DNA of 31,471 nt from Hypsibius dujardini (taxonomy: Eukaryota; Tardigrada; Eutardigrada; Parachela; Hypsibiidae): assembly GCA_001579985.1 (NCBI GenBank), contig LRSR01001416.1, positions 1 through 31,471 on the forward strand. Direction: 5' to 3'. Below are positions 10,393-20,800 of this stretch, in pieces. A program made the position numbers and the translations under genes. Under the pieces are notes generated by a model, which was given only the letters and a program-made list of their open reading frames with translations, was not told the origin of the DNA and did no database searches. Position 1 is the stretch's first letter; every line of letters starts with the position of its first letter.

Positions 10393-13300
10393 TTCATGCA
10401 ACTATTAAGTAAGTTTTGTGGACTTCACGACTGTATTGATTCTTTAACGTAATATATTGAATTCAGTTTAAAAATAAAATATAACGTTGTGGGGGGGGGG
10501 AAGTTTAAGCTAAAAAGCGGGGGTAGGGACGGCCTCTAAGAATCTTACTTCACGACCGGCCAAATTTGCCAGAATAACCAATAAAGTCGTAAAAAATATT
10601 TGTTTTGTAAATAGTTTCCATGCTATATACGCGATGAGACTTTTATCATAGACTTTGAACTGCGTTTATAGCATAGCACGGTGGTAGCATAACATGGGAT
10701 AGCACGGTCATTCGTTGAGCTTAATAATTGCCTACTAAGTGTGGAACAAACTACTTAAACTAAAAACAAAACTGGAACTAATTAGTTGTATCACTTAACC
10801 TGAATAACTAAACCGAAATCTTTAGTTACAAGATCTTTAGTTTGAAAAAACTAATACTAAAATGATTTAAAAATATTATTTATCAAAAGACACTAAGAGT
10901 ATGTTCAGATGGTACAGCTCGAATCAAATCCTTCCACTTGCATGCGAGTAAAGCTTATTGCTTTCAAGTTGGACCGAATGAACGCCAACTGGGCGTTCGA
11001 GGCAGAGCCTCCAAATTAGGACCAAGTTCTCCCCCTTCGCACCAAGTTGTGTTCAGAACTTGGTCCTCGAATGACCTCGGGTGGTTCTGTGATCCTCGGG
11101 TGACCAAGACAATATAACAGGGCGTCAGTCGCCCCGCCGTACATTGGTGGTGTGTATGTTTGATCAGTTTGAATGGAAGGAAACGATCAGTGTATTTAAA
11201 TTCACAGGCAACACATTTTAGAACAGAGAGCGAACAAAGTCAAGGACTCCAAGAAATGTAGAGTAGTTGAACAAACAGCTAATATGGATGATTTGCAAAC
11301 ATGGCACATTCATAACTTTTAAGTAACTTTTTTCCACAAAGCTCACTGTAGGTCGAGACCACAATGAATTGCCTTTTGAATTACCAAACCAGATAATTTT
11401 TAGTCACTTTCCACATTAAAAATAAAAAATTTGTCTATGGGTGCACTAATGATCAACGATGCGCTACCCTCTTTGCACTACGGCAAGAAGAATGCGGCCA
11501 GTAAAACAGCCATTTCCCTTTAGAATCGGCCAAACTTGGCTGAGTAGGATTCAAATTATTCTAATTAGCTGAAATGATATTTCACAGCGAAATGTCATTG
11601 GGTTGTAAATTTTAATCATCAGTGAAGCATTTTGCAATCCTGTAAATCCACAAAATATATTTTTTGTATCATTTCCGAGTTTTTCAAAATACCCAAATAC
11701 AGTACCGAAATCGGACATTTTCACCAGACAAAAAGCAATGTGACGGAAAATGAATTTTATTTGTTATGATAAAGTTATTAGAGCGTGGAGTTCAAATTGG
11801 ATGTAGAATTATTTCATCGGTTTTGACCAAGCAGTGGTGAACCCTTCTTCGATTCTTCATTATAGGCCCTATGAGAGGCAAGTTAAGGGCAAGATGAAGA
11901 GCAGTTTTGCTTTAAATGTGAAAGGTAAGCCTGAACCCAAAACACATGCAATCCGTACGACTGGTCGCCATAGAAGTTATAAATCCTCATCAAAGGAAAT
12001 GCCACAATTATTATCCGGCTGAACACACTCGAAAATGAACAATCTTAATTACTAGAAAACTAAAACTAACGAAAATGTATTAGCTTAGTAAGTTTAGTTT
12101 TTGCCATCACTACTGCAAACAAAAAACGTTGCACATCGCAAACAGGAGCACAAATCCTACTTCAAGTCTCCGTCCTGATTTCTCAGAGAAATATTCAAAC
12201 GATTTAAAAACATAAAATGGCTATAACTTAATAATACCAAAAAATGTGGAATTTCCAAATGAATATTATTGGGTTATAATATATAACGGAAAATTTACGA
12301 TTGACACAAAAATGGGGAAACATGCAGCATAAATGGGTTGGGTGTCTAAATGCTTTATACAACGTTGAAAAGGTGGCTGATTGCCTAAAAGAAATTTAAA
12401 AGCATTGAGAAAGGTCAATGGATAATTCGGAGGTTGACAGAGCCTGTTGGGCTGTCGGGTCGAGCCGTCCCACAAAGTGACAGACCGTCCCAAAGGCTTA
12501 GAACCATGCGGAAGCTGGCGTCCTATCCATACGGCTGTCGGACCGCCCCGAAAGCTAACGGACTAGCCCGAAGGCTCGCGCCCGGCATGTTTATTTGGAA
12601 AACTGACAATGGAAACCGAATATTAGGACGGCTGACGGACCATCCTAAAACATGATTGATTAACCGGAAGGTTAACGTGCCGTTCAGAAGACTAAGGAAT
12701 GGTTTGGGCGGGTAAGCGGACCTTCACCTAGTAGGCAACTCTACCAGTTGCACCACGATTTATCCAATATATCGACGGGTCGCCTAGAAGCAGGCGGGCC
12801 TATCAGAAGGCAGATGAATACCCCGAAATACAAGCAGACTTCTCTTAAGCTTTACCATAACCATTCTGTAGTCGGAATAAACATCCGGAAATATAGTGGA
12901 GAAACAGAACGAGATATTCAGATGATTGACTCAATATCTTGAAAGCTCAATTGTTAGAGAGGAATATCTTCTATGACCGCTTCGGGACGGTTTGAAAGCT
13001 TTCCAGAGATACGGTATCTTGACGGGTAGTAGAGCAACCTTTCAAATGACTGGAAAGCCTTCCGGATGTTACCGTACCTTCTGGCGATCCGCAAGCGATC
13101 CATAAAATCTGTTTCCGTTGCAATCAATCCACCAGGTTATCGGAAGCCTGGAAGTGCATGGATTGTCCGAAAGATAAACAGGCAGGCTCAAAGGCTGTTT
13201 GCAAAACCCGACGTTATTATAGGAACGTTTGCATAGTAGGGCAACCCCCATCAACTTCCGGTGCCAAAGTCTTCCGAACAGTTCGCCCGTCAGGCAGGCA

Positions 13301-13820
13301 ATCCATGACAAAAGCGGTCAGAAAGTTTCTGAGCTTACATTAAATGTTTAGACAATCTGTGATACTACTGAAAAGCACGACTACGTTCACTGACACTAGG
13401 CCAGCTCTGCGGGCATTCCTTTGCCCACCATCGTCCTTCTAATGAAGCTTTGAATTAAACTGAAGCGATAATTAAGATAGATGGTATGATCGCCAGACGC
13501 AAAGAGGCAGAAACAGAGAGACAGATAGACTGGAGGCGCGGACACTCAGGTACATAGACGAATAAACAGACAAACATTAAACCTACAGGTCAACCACAAT
13601 ATATAACATCCAATAGAAACAATATTAAATAACATTGCTAAACAGATAACAAATATATTGACCGATAGGCAGACAAGATGGTAACCCACAAGCCCCCACC
13701 CCGAGAAATAATACTAGTAATGTTTGTGCTCGGGCGGTGCTCACTTCTTACACCTCTACTTTTCTGCAAAAGCACCAACCTTCTAATCAGTACTTTGGCC
13801 GAGCCCTGTGAAGGAATCTC

Positions 13821-14250
13821 CACCCCCCCCCCTGGAGACTAATGCGCTACTCTTTTATGTATTCTATTATTTTATGGCCACACAACAATTGTATGGTTAC
13901 CATTGCCACCTTACCGCGTCAAATAAGTTACTAAAATATTCCTCAGCCAAACGCATGAGCGTTGCTGTTTAAGTTATCACATTATTCCATTATTCCACTA
14001 ACAAATTGAGAGCTTGTGGGAGCCTGGAGTTTATTCCATTAATCCACAGTTGTAATAGGTGGGTGTTGGCGGCCATGGGTTTTAATCATGTACTCCAGGG
14101 AGTTTATTCCATCATTCCACATCTATTAAAGGCGAGTGTGTGCACCCATATCACAGTTGTACCGTTATTCTTGGGCTAAAAGTAACCGCTGGAAATTTGT
14201 ATATTGTCTCTTAAAGCTTTCTTCCAAACTCGCGAAGTCTCACAATCAAC
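13821..14250. other. Gene-free stretch outside right arm
   Basis: Starts with a C-run at about 13,824-13,833. Apart from the subterminal units at 13,980-14,130 I see no coding, RNA or regulatory signal. Confidence 0.5.
13980..14130 (+). repeat. Subterminal ~73-bp units outside the right arm
   Basis: Blocks with GGAGTTTATTCCAT at 14,026-14,047 and 14,098-14,120 (period about 73), plus a partial one at 13,981-13,998. They carry the same GGCCATGGGTTTTAA-like spacer as the units by the core. This suggests the element extends past the pairing visible in the window, to at least ~14,130. Confidence 0.6.
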
Positions 14251-14403
14251 CATAAGATTGAGTCCACTGAAGGGTCCGGGGTATGGGCAAAAGGGGCGGA
14301 GCAGGGAATGGTCAGGTGGTTGATTGTTCGATTGTTTGAAAACGACTCCTGCGTCGCCTCTTTTGCCTATTCCTCGGATCCTCCAGTGTATTCAATCTTC
14401 TCG
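14251..14403. mobile_element. Small foldback/MITE-like hairpin
   Basis: The ~50-bp segment 14,251-14,300 pairs with 14,354-14,403 in reverse complement at roughly 75%; both arms share AAGATTGA, CACTG and GCAAAAG blocks. It ends about 10 bp before the duplicated block starts at 14,411, so it may mark the duplication edge. No target duplication could be fixed. Confidence 0.55.
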
Positions 14404-15088
14404 TTGACTGTACATAGAAACGAATGCATCTCTCGTTAGGGGTGGCATGAAATCACGATATGTATAGTATATAATGTAGAATATAATCTTATGTAGTTGT
14501 ACATCGTGCTCCTCAAAGAAAGTTTATGAGAATATTTTGTTTTAAGTATTTATGAGAATTTAAAAATATGTCAATAACATTATGCAAAAAAATAGGTAAA
14601 TTCAGTATCCATTGATTGAAATCACGTCCATCCATTAATTGCCGATTAACATCGTCATTGATATATATATTGTTACGTATACGTACCGTTCTGAGTGCCA
14701 GTTAGCACTAGCAGTTACATTTCAGAGGTTTATTGATATTTGAAAAAAGATTGCGCAGAATGTAACTAGACCTTGGCGATTCGTCTCAGCTCTGACGACA
14801 CAGTAGCTTTAGCTCAAAAGTCCGACAAAATCGATTTCCAGGCAGGAACCCAAGTTTGATCAATTTATGCTTAAACTCTCCAAACTAATAAAAAAAACGA
14901 ATTTGCGTAGTTTTTGGCGGGAAAATGGTTACAAAATGCTGAAAAACAAATCAAAATCAAATGACTTTCAAGATCAATCAAATTAAATTAACTTTAAATC
15001 AAAGACAGACTTAATTGGGTGTGGGTTTTGATTTGATTGGGTTTGAATTGGGCATTTGAGTTGCGATTAGATGCCATCCGTATCTCTG

Positions 15089-15124
15089 ATAATGCTGTAT
15101 GAGTCCTAACTCATACAGCATTAT
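15089..15124. repeat. Perfect 16-bp stem, 4-nt loop, unique to copy 1
   Basis: ATAATGCTGTATGAGT (15,089-15,104), loop CCTA, exact complement at 15,109-15,124. Copy 2 keeps only the first arm (near 22,278-22,292) and reads differently after it. The pattern fits a template-switch event that wrote the second arm from the first. Confidence 0.85.
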
Positions 15125-15835
15125 TAATTTCTTGTGGTCTCTAACATGTCGTAACAAACAGTTGTATGGTTTTCTTCTTTCAGATTGTGGATGCTGACCC
15201 AGAAGAGGACGGCTGCTAAATTTCAACACAAGCTGACATTCCTGTTTCGGATTTTGTAGTTGGTTTGCCAGGTCGGGATTTTTCTGGTAATTGGTTTTCG
15301 GGAGGAATTCGGCATTTCAATTTTCCAATCTCGATTCCTTTGACAAATGCTCGTCGATTGATAGATTAAGCCGACGTATCAGTGACAATGCTACGTGTAA
15401 TGGTGATGCTAATTTTGGACTTTTCTGGTCGCCTGCTTTTGTTTCGGTTGAGATCTTCACACCAGCCACGTCATCGGGTTTCAATACCGTTTTTTGTACC
15501 CTTTCTTAGAGCGATAGGCTGGTTTGTGAGAAAAAAAAGAAACAGGTCGAAGAAGAAACAGCATGAAAAAGGTTCAAAAACAGAATGAGAAAATGATTAA
15601 CGCTTGGGAAGGACGTCCTAAGGGACATCCTAAGGGGAAGCGATAGGCTGGTTTGTGCGAAAAAAATAAGTTGCAATGTTTTTGGTGGACGCGCTTTTGT
15701 AGTCTGCTGTGTGTTGAGTGCCGTGAAAATAATTGGCACTCCAAAATCAATGATAGGAGAAGAGTTTACGAAATGGTCGAGAAACAACATGATAAAGGTC
15801 CAAAAGCAGAATGGGATGATTAACGCTTGGGAAGA

Positions 15836-16145
15836 ACGTCCTAATGCAATTTTGGCACGCATGTGCGTCCGGTCCGACAGGTGGCGTTGTGGAATTGACT
15901 GCCGTATCACCGTGCCTCCGCAGCGCATCGACCAATCCGACACCGGTCCTTCCCAATGAAGGCGTGGCTCCGCAATCAAATCGGCTGGTGTATGTGTGTT
16001 GCGTTCTGATGACACATCGATTGTGTTCTGTCCAAACGCTGAACTTTCGAGTCACTGTGTGTTGGAAATCTCTTGCAAAACATCATGTTTTGTATTTCTC
16101 CATTTCTGCCTTCTTTCTCTTCAATTTACCTCTTTTCAGACCGCA
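15836..16145 (+). promoter_or_regulatory. Putative MAT promoter/5' region
   Basis: About 190 bp upstream of the MAT start codon. Near-identical to 23,266-23,577, unlike the rest of the duplicated block. It contains two CCAAT motifs (in CGACCAATCC and TCCCAATGAAGG, about 15,929 and 15,952), GC-rich stretches, and a TGATGACA half-CRE-like site near 16,007. I see no TATA box in a convincing place. Promoter function is inferred from position and from the unusual conservation. Confidence 0.45.
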
Positions 16146-16336
16146 TTTTCCAGACCACGCTGGATTGGTTTATTGCTTCAAAAGACAAAATCCAACCGTT
16201 CACGGGTAGAATCTTAAATTTTTTTTAATCTGTTGAGTAGTTTTGCTCGGTGAACAAAGCGCGAAAACTTCCATTTTTCATTTTTCTCGTGTTTAGCTGC
16301 CTTGGACCGTTCTTTTGTCCCTCTCCTAGCGGTAAA

Positions 16337-16514
16337 ATGCAAGCCGACGACAGTAACGAGGTGAAAAACGGCGGCCAGACCAACGGCCATGCCACGCCGG
16401 TGGAGGATAATTATGAGAGTGGAACGTTCACGTCGGGTTCATTGCGCGTCAAGGCGCCCAGTCATCCGGATGCCTTTTTGTTCACCTCCGAGAGTGTCAG
16501 CGCCGGCCATCCTG
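16337..16514 (+). CDS. MAT: S-adenosylmethionine synthetase (MAT) first coding exon
   Basis: MAT joins ATP and methionine to make S-adenosylmethionine in the cytosol. The exon codes for 59 residues plus one base, opening MQADDSNEVKNG and ending FLFTSESVSAGHP (residues 47-59) before a GTAAGT donor at 16,515. FTSESV.(E)GHPD is the start of the MAT catalytic core; the His belongs to the active site. The phase-1 break within the codon after GHP matches the animal MAT exon junction. The usual Glu before Gly-His-Pro is Ala here (residue 56). The ATG at 16,337 is the first in frame after an upstream stop. No MAT exon 2 (KICDQ...) is visible on the plus strand downstream. The next good acceptor, at 17,805, joins in frame to an unrelated protein. 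So this is either exon 1 of a MAT gene whose body lies beyond the window, or a copied exon serving a new gene. Confidence 0.85.
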
Positions 16515-17804
16515 GTAAGTATTTTTTGGGAGGCACGATCGTAGAAGTATTTTAATATCGAGTGAAATTTTAACTGAAGTAAGGTTAATTTATTAAAATA
16601 TTTAATTTCAGTTTTTCTACTTTCTGTTTATATGAAGCGATTGATTGATGTATTGAATCTTGAATTGGTTGGACTTTCGTATTTTTTTTCGTGTCGAGGA
16701 GTGTTGGCTCTGGCCTATCCGGTATGCATTTTTCTCTAGAAGCAAGGCCGTTGTAGAATTCAATGTCCAGGTGAAATCTAGCCCGACACCTGAGTAAACA
16801 CATTTAAACATTAAATTTCGGTTTGAAGAGGATCTGCTTGCCGTAAATGGTTGATCGGTTGATTGATGTATTCAGAAGTCTTGATTCGATTTGAATTTTA
16901 CTGTTTCGGTGTTTTTTCTTCTCTGTAGTAACTCGGGCTGGCAATCTTTGTGTGAATGGTTTACATAGTAGCAAATTCATTTTATTAATCGAATTTCGGT
17001 GAAATTTGCTTGGTACATTGCAATTCGTATTTCTGGGAGGATAATTTTGCTGGTCGAGGCTTGGTTTTGCTTGATTGTGATTTTGGGTTGATTGATTGTC
17101 TTGATCGTCTTGATTAACGGGCGCTGATATTGGAGTTCGTTGTTGCTGACCCTATGTGTGCATTTTGTTTAAATTGTTTTCGTCCAACAATCAAACGCCC
17201 CTGATTGATTGGTTGATTAGGCGGCAGAATGTAAATTTATATGGTACTAGTGCTAGTGCTTTATTGTTGTATTAGTTTTTTAAATTTGAATTGAAAATTG
17301 ATTAGAACAGAAAATTTAAAATCAAACTTTAATTTGTCGTCACCGAATTCGTTGTTGATTTAATGCTAGCTAATTGTCTTACCAGCTAAATTACCTCGCT
17401 TTGATGGAGGGCTGATTGCAACGAAATAATAGCACTTGCTGTGTCCAAATAATTCACTGTTAAAGTGCTATTGTTGCCTACTTCCAAACATAAATGATAT
17501 CCGCCTAGTATAAACATGAACAGAATGATTGGTTGATCGAGTCCAGCCATTTACCTCGTCGATTGCATTGGTTCCATGTACGGGCCGGGTTAAGCGGCTT
17601 GATTCGGATAGCCAAACATTCTGTTGACTTGTGTACATCAAACAATCAATCGACGAATCAAAGTCAATCGCGTGAAACAATCATCATTTGGTATATTTTA
17701 TGAGAATAAATATTATTATTGTAGAATTCATTTTTTATGATAGTTCAATAAATATGATTATATCAAATTTTTGGTTCCTTTATAATTTTCTTGCATATTT
17801 ACAG
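16515..17804 (+). other. Putative intron between MAT exon and unknown gene
   Basis: 1,290 bp bounded by GTAAGT and a TTTACAG acceptor. AT-rich, with many TTGATTGATT motifs (for example near 16,637, 16,859 and 17,088). I found no MAT exon 2 in it. Confidence 0.55.
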
Positions 17805-20800
17805 CACCGCATCGCAGCCGTTCGGTCAGCTGCGGCCCCAAGCGAAGTGACGTGATGAAAGACACTGCGTGAGTTTTTTAGCCATCATATGTTGTGAGAA
17901 TTGTCCCGTCAGTATTTTTAAGTATGAAGGTTTGTTTGGTGAATAGACGCGGATGCGGATGTGAAAACGCTGCTTCAGAATCGGGATATTCTTCCAGTTC
18001 TCCTCCCCACAGCTTGTCGCCGCCTACGTCACCTCTGTCAAAGGCCACCAGTAAGATTGCGATTCCTTGATGTTCCCCTGGGCTTATCTGCTGTTTCAGC
18101 CTTTTTTTGTCTGTTTGTTTTTATCTGTCTATAACTGACTATTTCTCTCTGTTTGCGTACATATTCTATTCCTGCTTGTTCCACCTCCTTTGATGTATGT
18201 TCTTTTTTACTTTGTATGTTTTCATCTGTCTGTCTGCCTGCTGAACTGTCTGTGTGTCTTGTTCTGTCTATCTGGATACCTGTATCATCTACTGCTTGTT
18301 TTCCTATCTTGTCTGTCAACCTGTAGTTATGGTTCGTATGTTTTCATCTGTCTGTCTGTTTGTCTGTTTGTCTGTCTGCTTGTCCGCCTGCCGAACTGTC
18401 TGTGTCTTGTTCTGTCTATCTGGATGCCTGTATCATCTACTGCTTATTTTCTTATCTTGTCTGTCAACCTGTAGTTATGGTTTGTTTGCTTGGATCTGTC
18501 TGTCTGCCTGTCTGTTCTTATCTTTTTTGGTACATGTCTGTTTGTCTTTTCTTTCGTATCTGCTTTTGTCTAATCATATATCTTTTTCTCGTCTGCGATC
18601 CTCATTTTTACTACTTTTTTCAGATCTTAACACGAATGTCTCCTCGTCCGGAACTCCCACACTTGTGTTGCAACCTTTGACTTCTGGTATCTTCTCTGCT
18701 GACCAAGCGGGTGCTACCGAAGATCGAACAGAAATTGTGACAGGTGAGTGTCACAGCTCAACGATATTACTATGGATGTGATGGAAGGATCTCGTGGCTT
18801 TTCTCTACAGAATCGGAAGCCGCGCAGAATGCTGCACTGGAAGAGCGCGTGAGAGTTATATTGGAGGAAGCCAGGCAGCTTGAAGTTGAATATGTACGTG
18901 TTTCGTGATGTTCGTATTGATACACGCATGGCCAACATCTTAGGCTGGCTGACTCAAACCTTTTAATCCTGATTGTCTGTGTAGGGATTTCTATATTTTT
19001 GGCTGTGTAACTGTTTGTTTGTCTGCTCTCCTACCTGTAAGTGTTTGTTTCTCTGTATCTCTGTCTGTTCTCTGTCTGTCTGCCTATCTATCTGCCTGTG
19101 TGTGAGTCTGTGTTTGTCTGTCTGAATGTCTGCATGTCTATCGGCATGTCCGCGAAAGTGCCTGCCTTTTGTTTCTGTACGTTTTTATTAATGCAGATTG
19201 ATGCCCCCTTAGGCTAAAAATGAAAAGCAGCGGCAGTTTTATCGGATGAAGGTGCGCCGCCTGGAGAATGAACAGCTACTATTAATGGGAGGTCAGTTCA
19301 GTGAACAATGTATAATTTTCAATGTACGGGTTTATGTTTGGCGTCACTACTTGTAGTTTGCTTACCGCCGTACGATGCTGAGCTGGTGTACCGAACCAAG
19401 GTAATTTCTTCAACTCTTGCCCGTGCCTGCAAAAACAACACATATGAGCGATTGGCCGTCACCTTGATCTTGGGTGGACCTGAGATCCTCGAGGTTAGTA
19501 ATGCCTGTCATTTTCGGTTAATTCTCCAGCAGAGCATTTGACCAGCGTTTTCGACAATGGTTGTATTTAGGAGATCGTCGATTCAATCTTCAGCGATTAC
19601 ACACGATACAACCCGTTAACTGACGGCGAACGCCGGGCAATTCAGGTTGCAGCACTGCGGGTGTTGGAACACAACAAGCAAGGCTGGAATTCTACCCAGG
19701 TAAAATTGAAGTACTTCCGTGAGTTCGTCTTTTTATTCGATTTATTTTCTATATTTGCAATTTCAAAAATTTATGCTATTTACGTTGAGAGTATCCACGT
19801 TTAGAATATATTAGTATTATTTAAACAAACAAGCACAAACGTCACCATTGCAGAGATCATTTTTTCTTTTATTCAGATATTTAAATTCAGCTTAAAATAA
19901 AAGGTTTAAATCTCGTTATTCCAAGATCAATTTAATTTGTATACCTAATCCACTTTCGTTTTATAAAATATTAATACATGTAGCACTGATGGAACTATTT
20001 GTTCCAGTCATTTTCCATTAAGTGATTGTAGTGTTATTTATATTAAACCTTTGAGTTTAAATGAAATAAAAAACTAGTGTTAATTGGGTAAAAGGTGATT
20101 TTTCATCAGAAATAAAATCATTGTCTCCAAGGTGAATTCATATAAACATGAATTGAAAATGTTCTTGTTGATTAACTTGAATCATTTAAATTAAATTCTA
20201 TTTTTTCAGTTTATCAAAAGATCGTATGAAAATTGCTAAACCGTGCAAAACTATTTGCCAATAAGAACTGATACTGTAAATAGCTTGCAGCGGTCATTTA
20301 AGTCGCCATTCAATCAATATTCTTTAGCAATCCGTCAATAAATTTGAAATGAAAATAAATGTATATGTCCAGTCTAACGAAACTTTTTTATTAAATCAAA
20401 AATTAATATTAAGCACGAACTTGAATTTAAATTAAATTAAAAATTAATCGTCATCCTAAACTGAGCTAAAATTATAATGCTTGTTTTGGGATTTTTATTA
20501 AAATATTAACTGAATCTAAACAAGACTAAATTATTGTTTTGGCTTACGTGTATTCTAGCTCCTCAACGACAGCACGACGCTGGAGAAGGAGCAGACTTGG
20601 CAGCTGCCTCTACCGGGACATGCTCTGCCGCAGGAGGAGCGGATTCCTGAACTAATTGGGCTGTGCGCTGAGCGGACTTATGAGCGTCTGTGCTTTGTGC
20701 TGCTGTTGATGGGCCCAGAATTTATGCAGGTATATGAACACGTGGCAAAAACCTTCAAGTAACAAAGTTTAAGTCATGTTTTTACTGGTGCCCAGCAAAA

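Larger units (their letters stand above)
8866..10522. mobile_element. Right-arm-only insertion, ~1.65 kb, unassigned
   Basis: The left arm runs continuously across this point (near 5,735-5,755). It contains a 61-codon frame at 8,866-9,051 of unknown identity, a purine-rich run after it, several AAACCGA-like motifs at 9,970-10,035, a hairpin at 9,866-9,895, a tandem 27-bp duplication at 10,336-10,392 and a run of ten G at 10,491-10,500. I see no clear terminal repeats and cannot assign a family. Confidence 0.5.
7458..13817 (-). repeat. Right arm of the giant inverted repeat
   Basis: Reverse complement of the left arm. It lacks the four left-arm insertions, which gives empty sites for them. 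It carries its own ~1.65-kb insertion (about 8,866-10,522) and about 130 bp near 11,160-11,290 without a left counterpart. The pairing runs to the left window edge (position 1 matches ~13,817), so the true outer end may lie further right, perhaps beyond the subterminal repeats at 13,980-14,130. No gene is supported in it. Confidence 0.85.
1..13820. repeat. Giant imperfect inverted repeat (foldback-like structure)
   Basis: The sequence from 1 to about 7,187 is, read in reverse complement, the sequence from about 7,458 to 13,817. Anchors: 53-63 pairs with 13,754-13,764; 470-660 with 13,126-13,333; 1,914-1,930 with 12,180-12,195; ~2,400 with ~11,720; 5,150-5,390 with 10,900-11,155; 5,830-6,000 with 8,620-8,790; 7,130-7,187 with 7,458-7,515. 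Comparing about 200 bp by eye gives roughly 85-88% identity. The left end lies outside the window, so total length is unknown. Insertions are arm-specific. Long arms, a short spacer and tandem repeats near the centre recall Foldback/Galileo-type elements, but no transposase is visible; an inverted segmental duplication is the alternative. Confidence 0.9.
14411..16145 (+). repeat. Duplicated block, copy 1 (upstream of MAT exon)
   Basis: Direct repeat of 21,445-23,577. Both copies start at TACATAGAAA and end at GACCGCATTTTCCAG. Most of the length is about 85-88% alike by eye with many small indels, but the last ~310 bp (15,836-16,145) differ at only about four sites. Copy 1 has its own internal tandem duplication: an AGCGATAGGCTGGTTTGTG start and an ACGTCCTAA end recur at 15,509-15,622 and 15,639-15,845. 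The short open frames here on both strands are not supported as genes. Confidence 0.9.

Noticed and set aside
12725-12765. tRNA-like stretch (minus strand, GTGGTGCAACTGGTAGAG)
   Set aside because: Resembles an A box, but no B box or cloverleaf follows and the left-arm counterpart near 1,300 has lost the match.
1-13820. Giant inverted repeat as an assembly artefact
   Set aside because: The arms differ by roughly 12-15% and have independent insertions with clean target-site duplications, which an artefact would not have.
15506-16209. Open frames on both strands upstream of MAT (repeated at 23,209-23,636)
   Set aside because: They overlap on opposite strands in a likely promoter region, and their similarity simply follows the DNA duplication.
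18190-18781. Long Cys/Leu/Ser-rich plus-strand frames
   Set aside because: They come from the CTGT microsatellite in an intron; the true exon here is 18,624-18,743.
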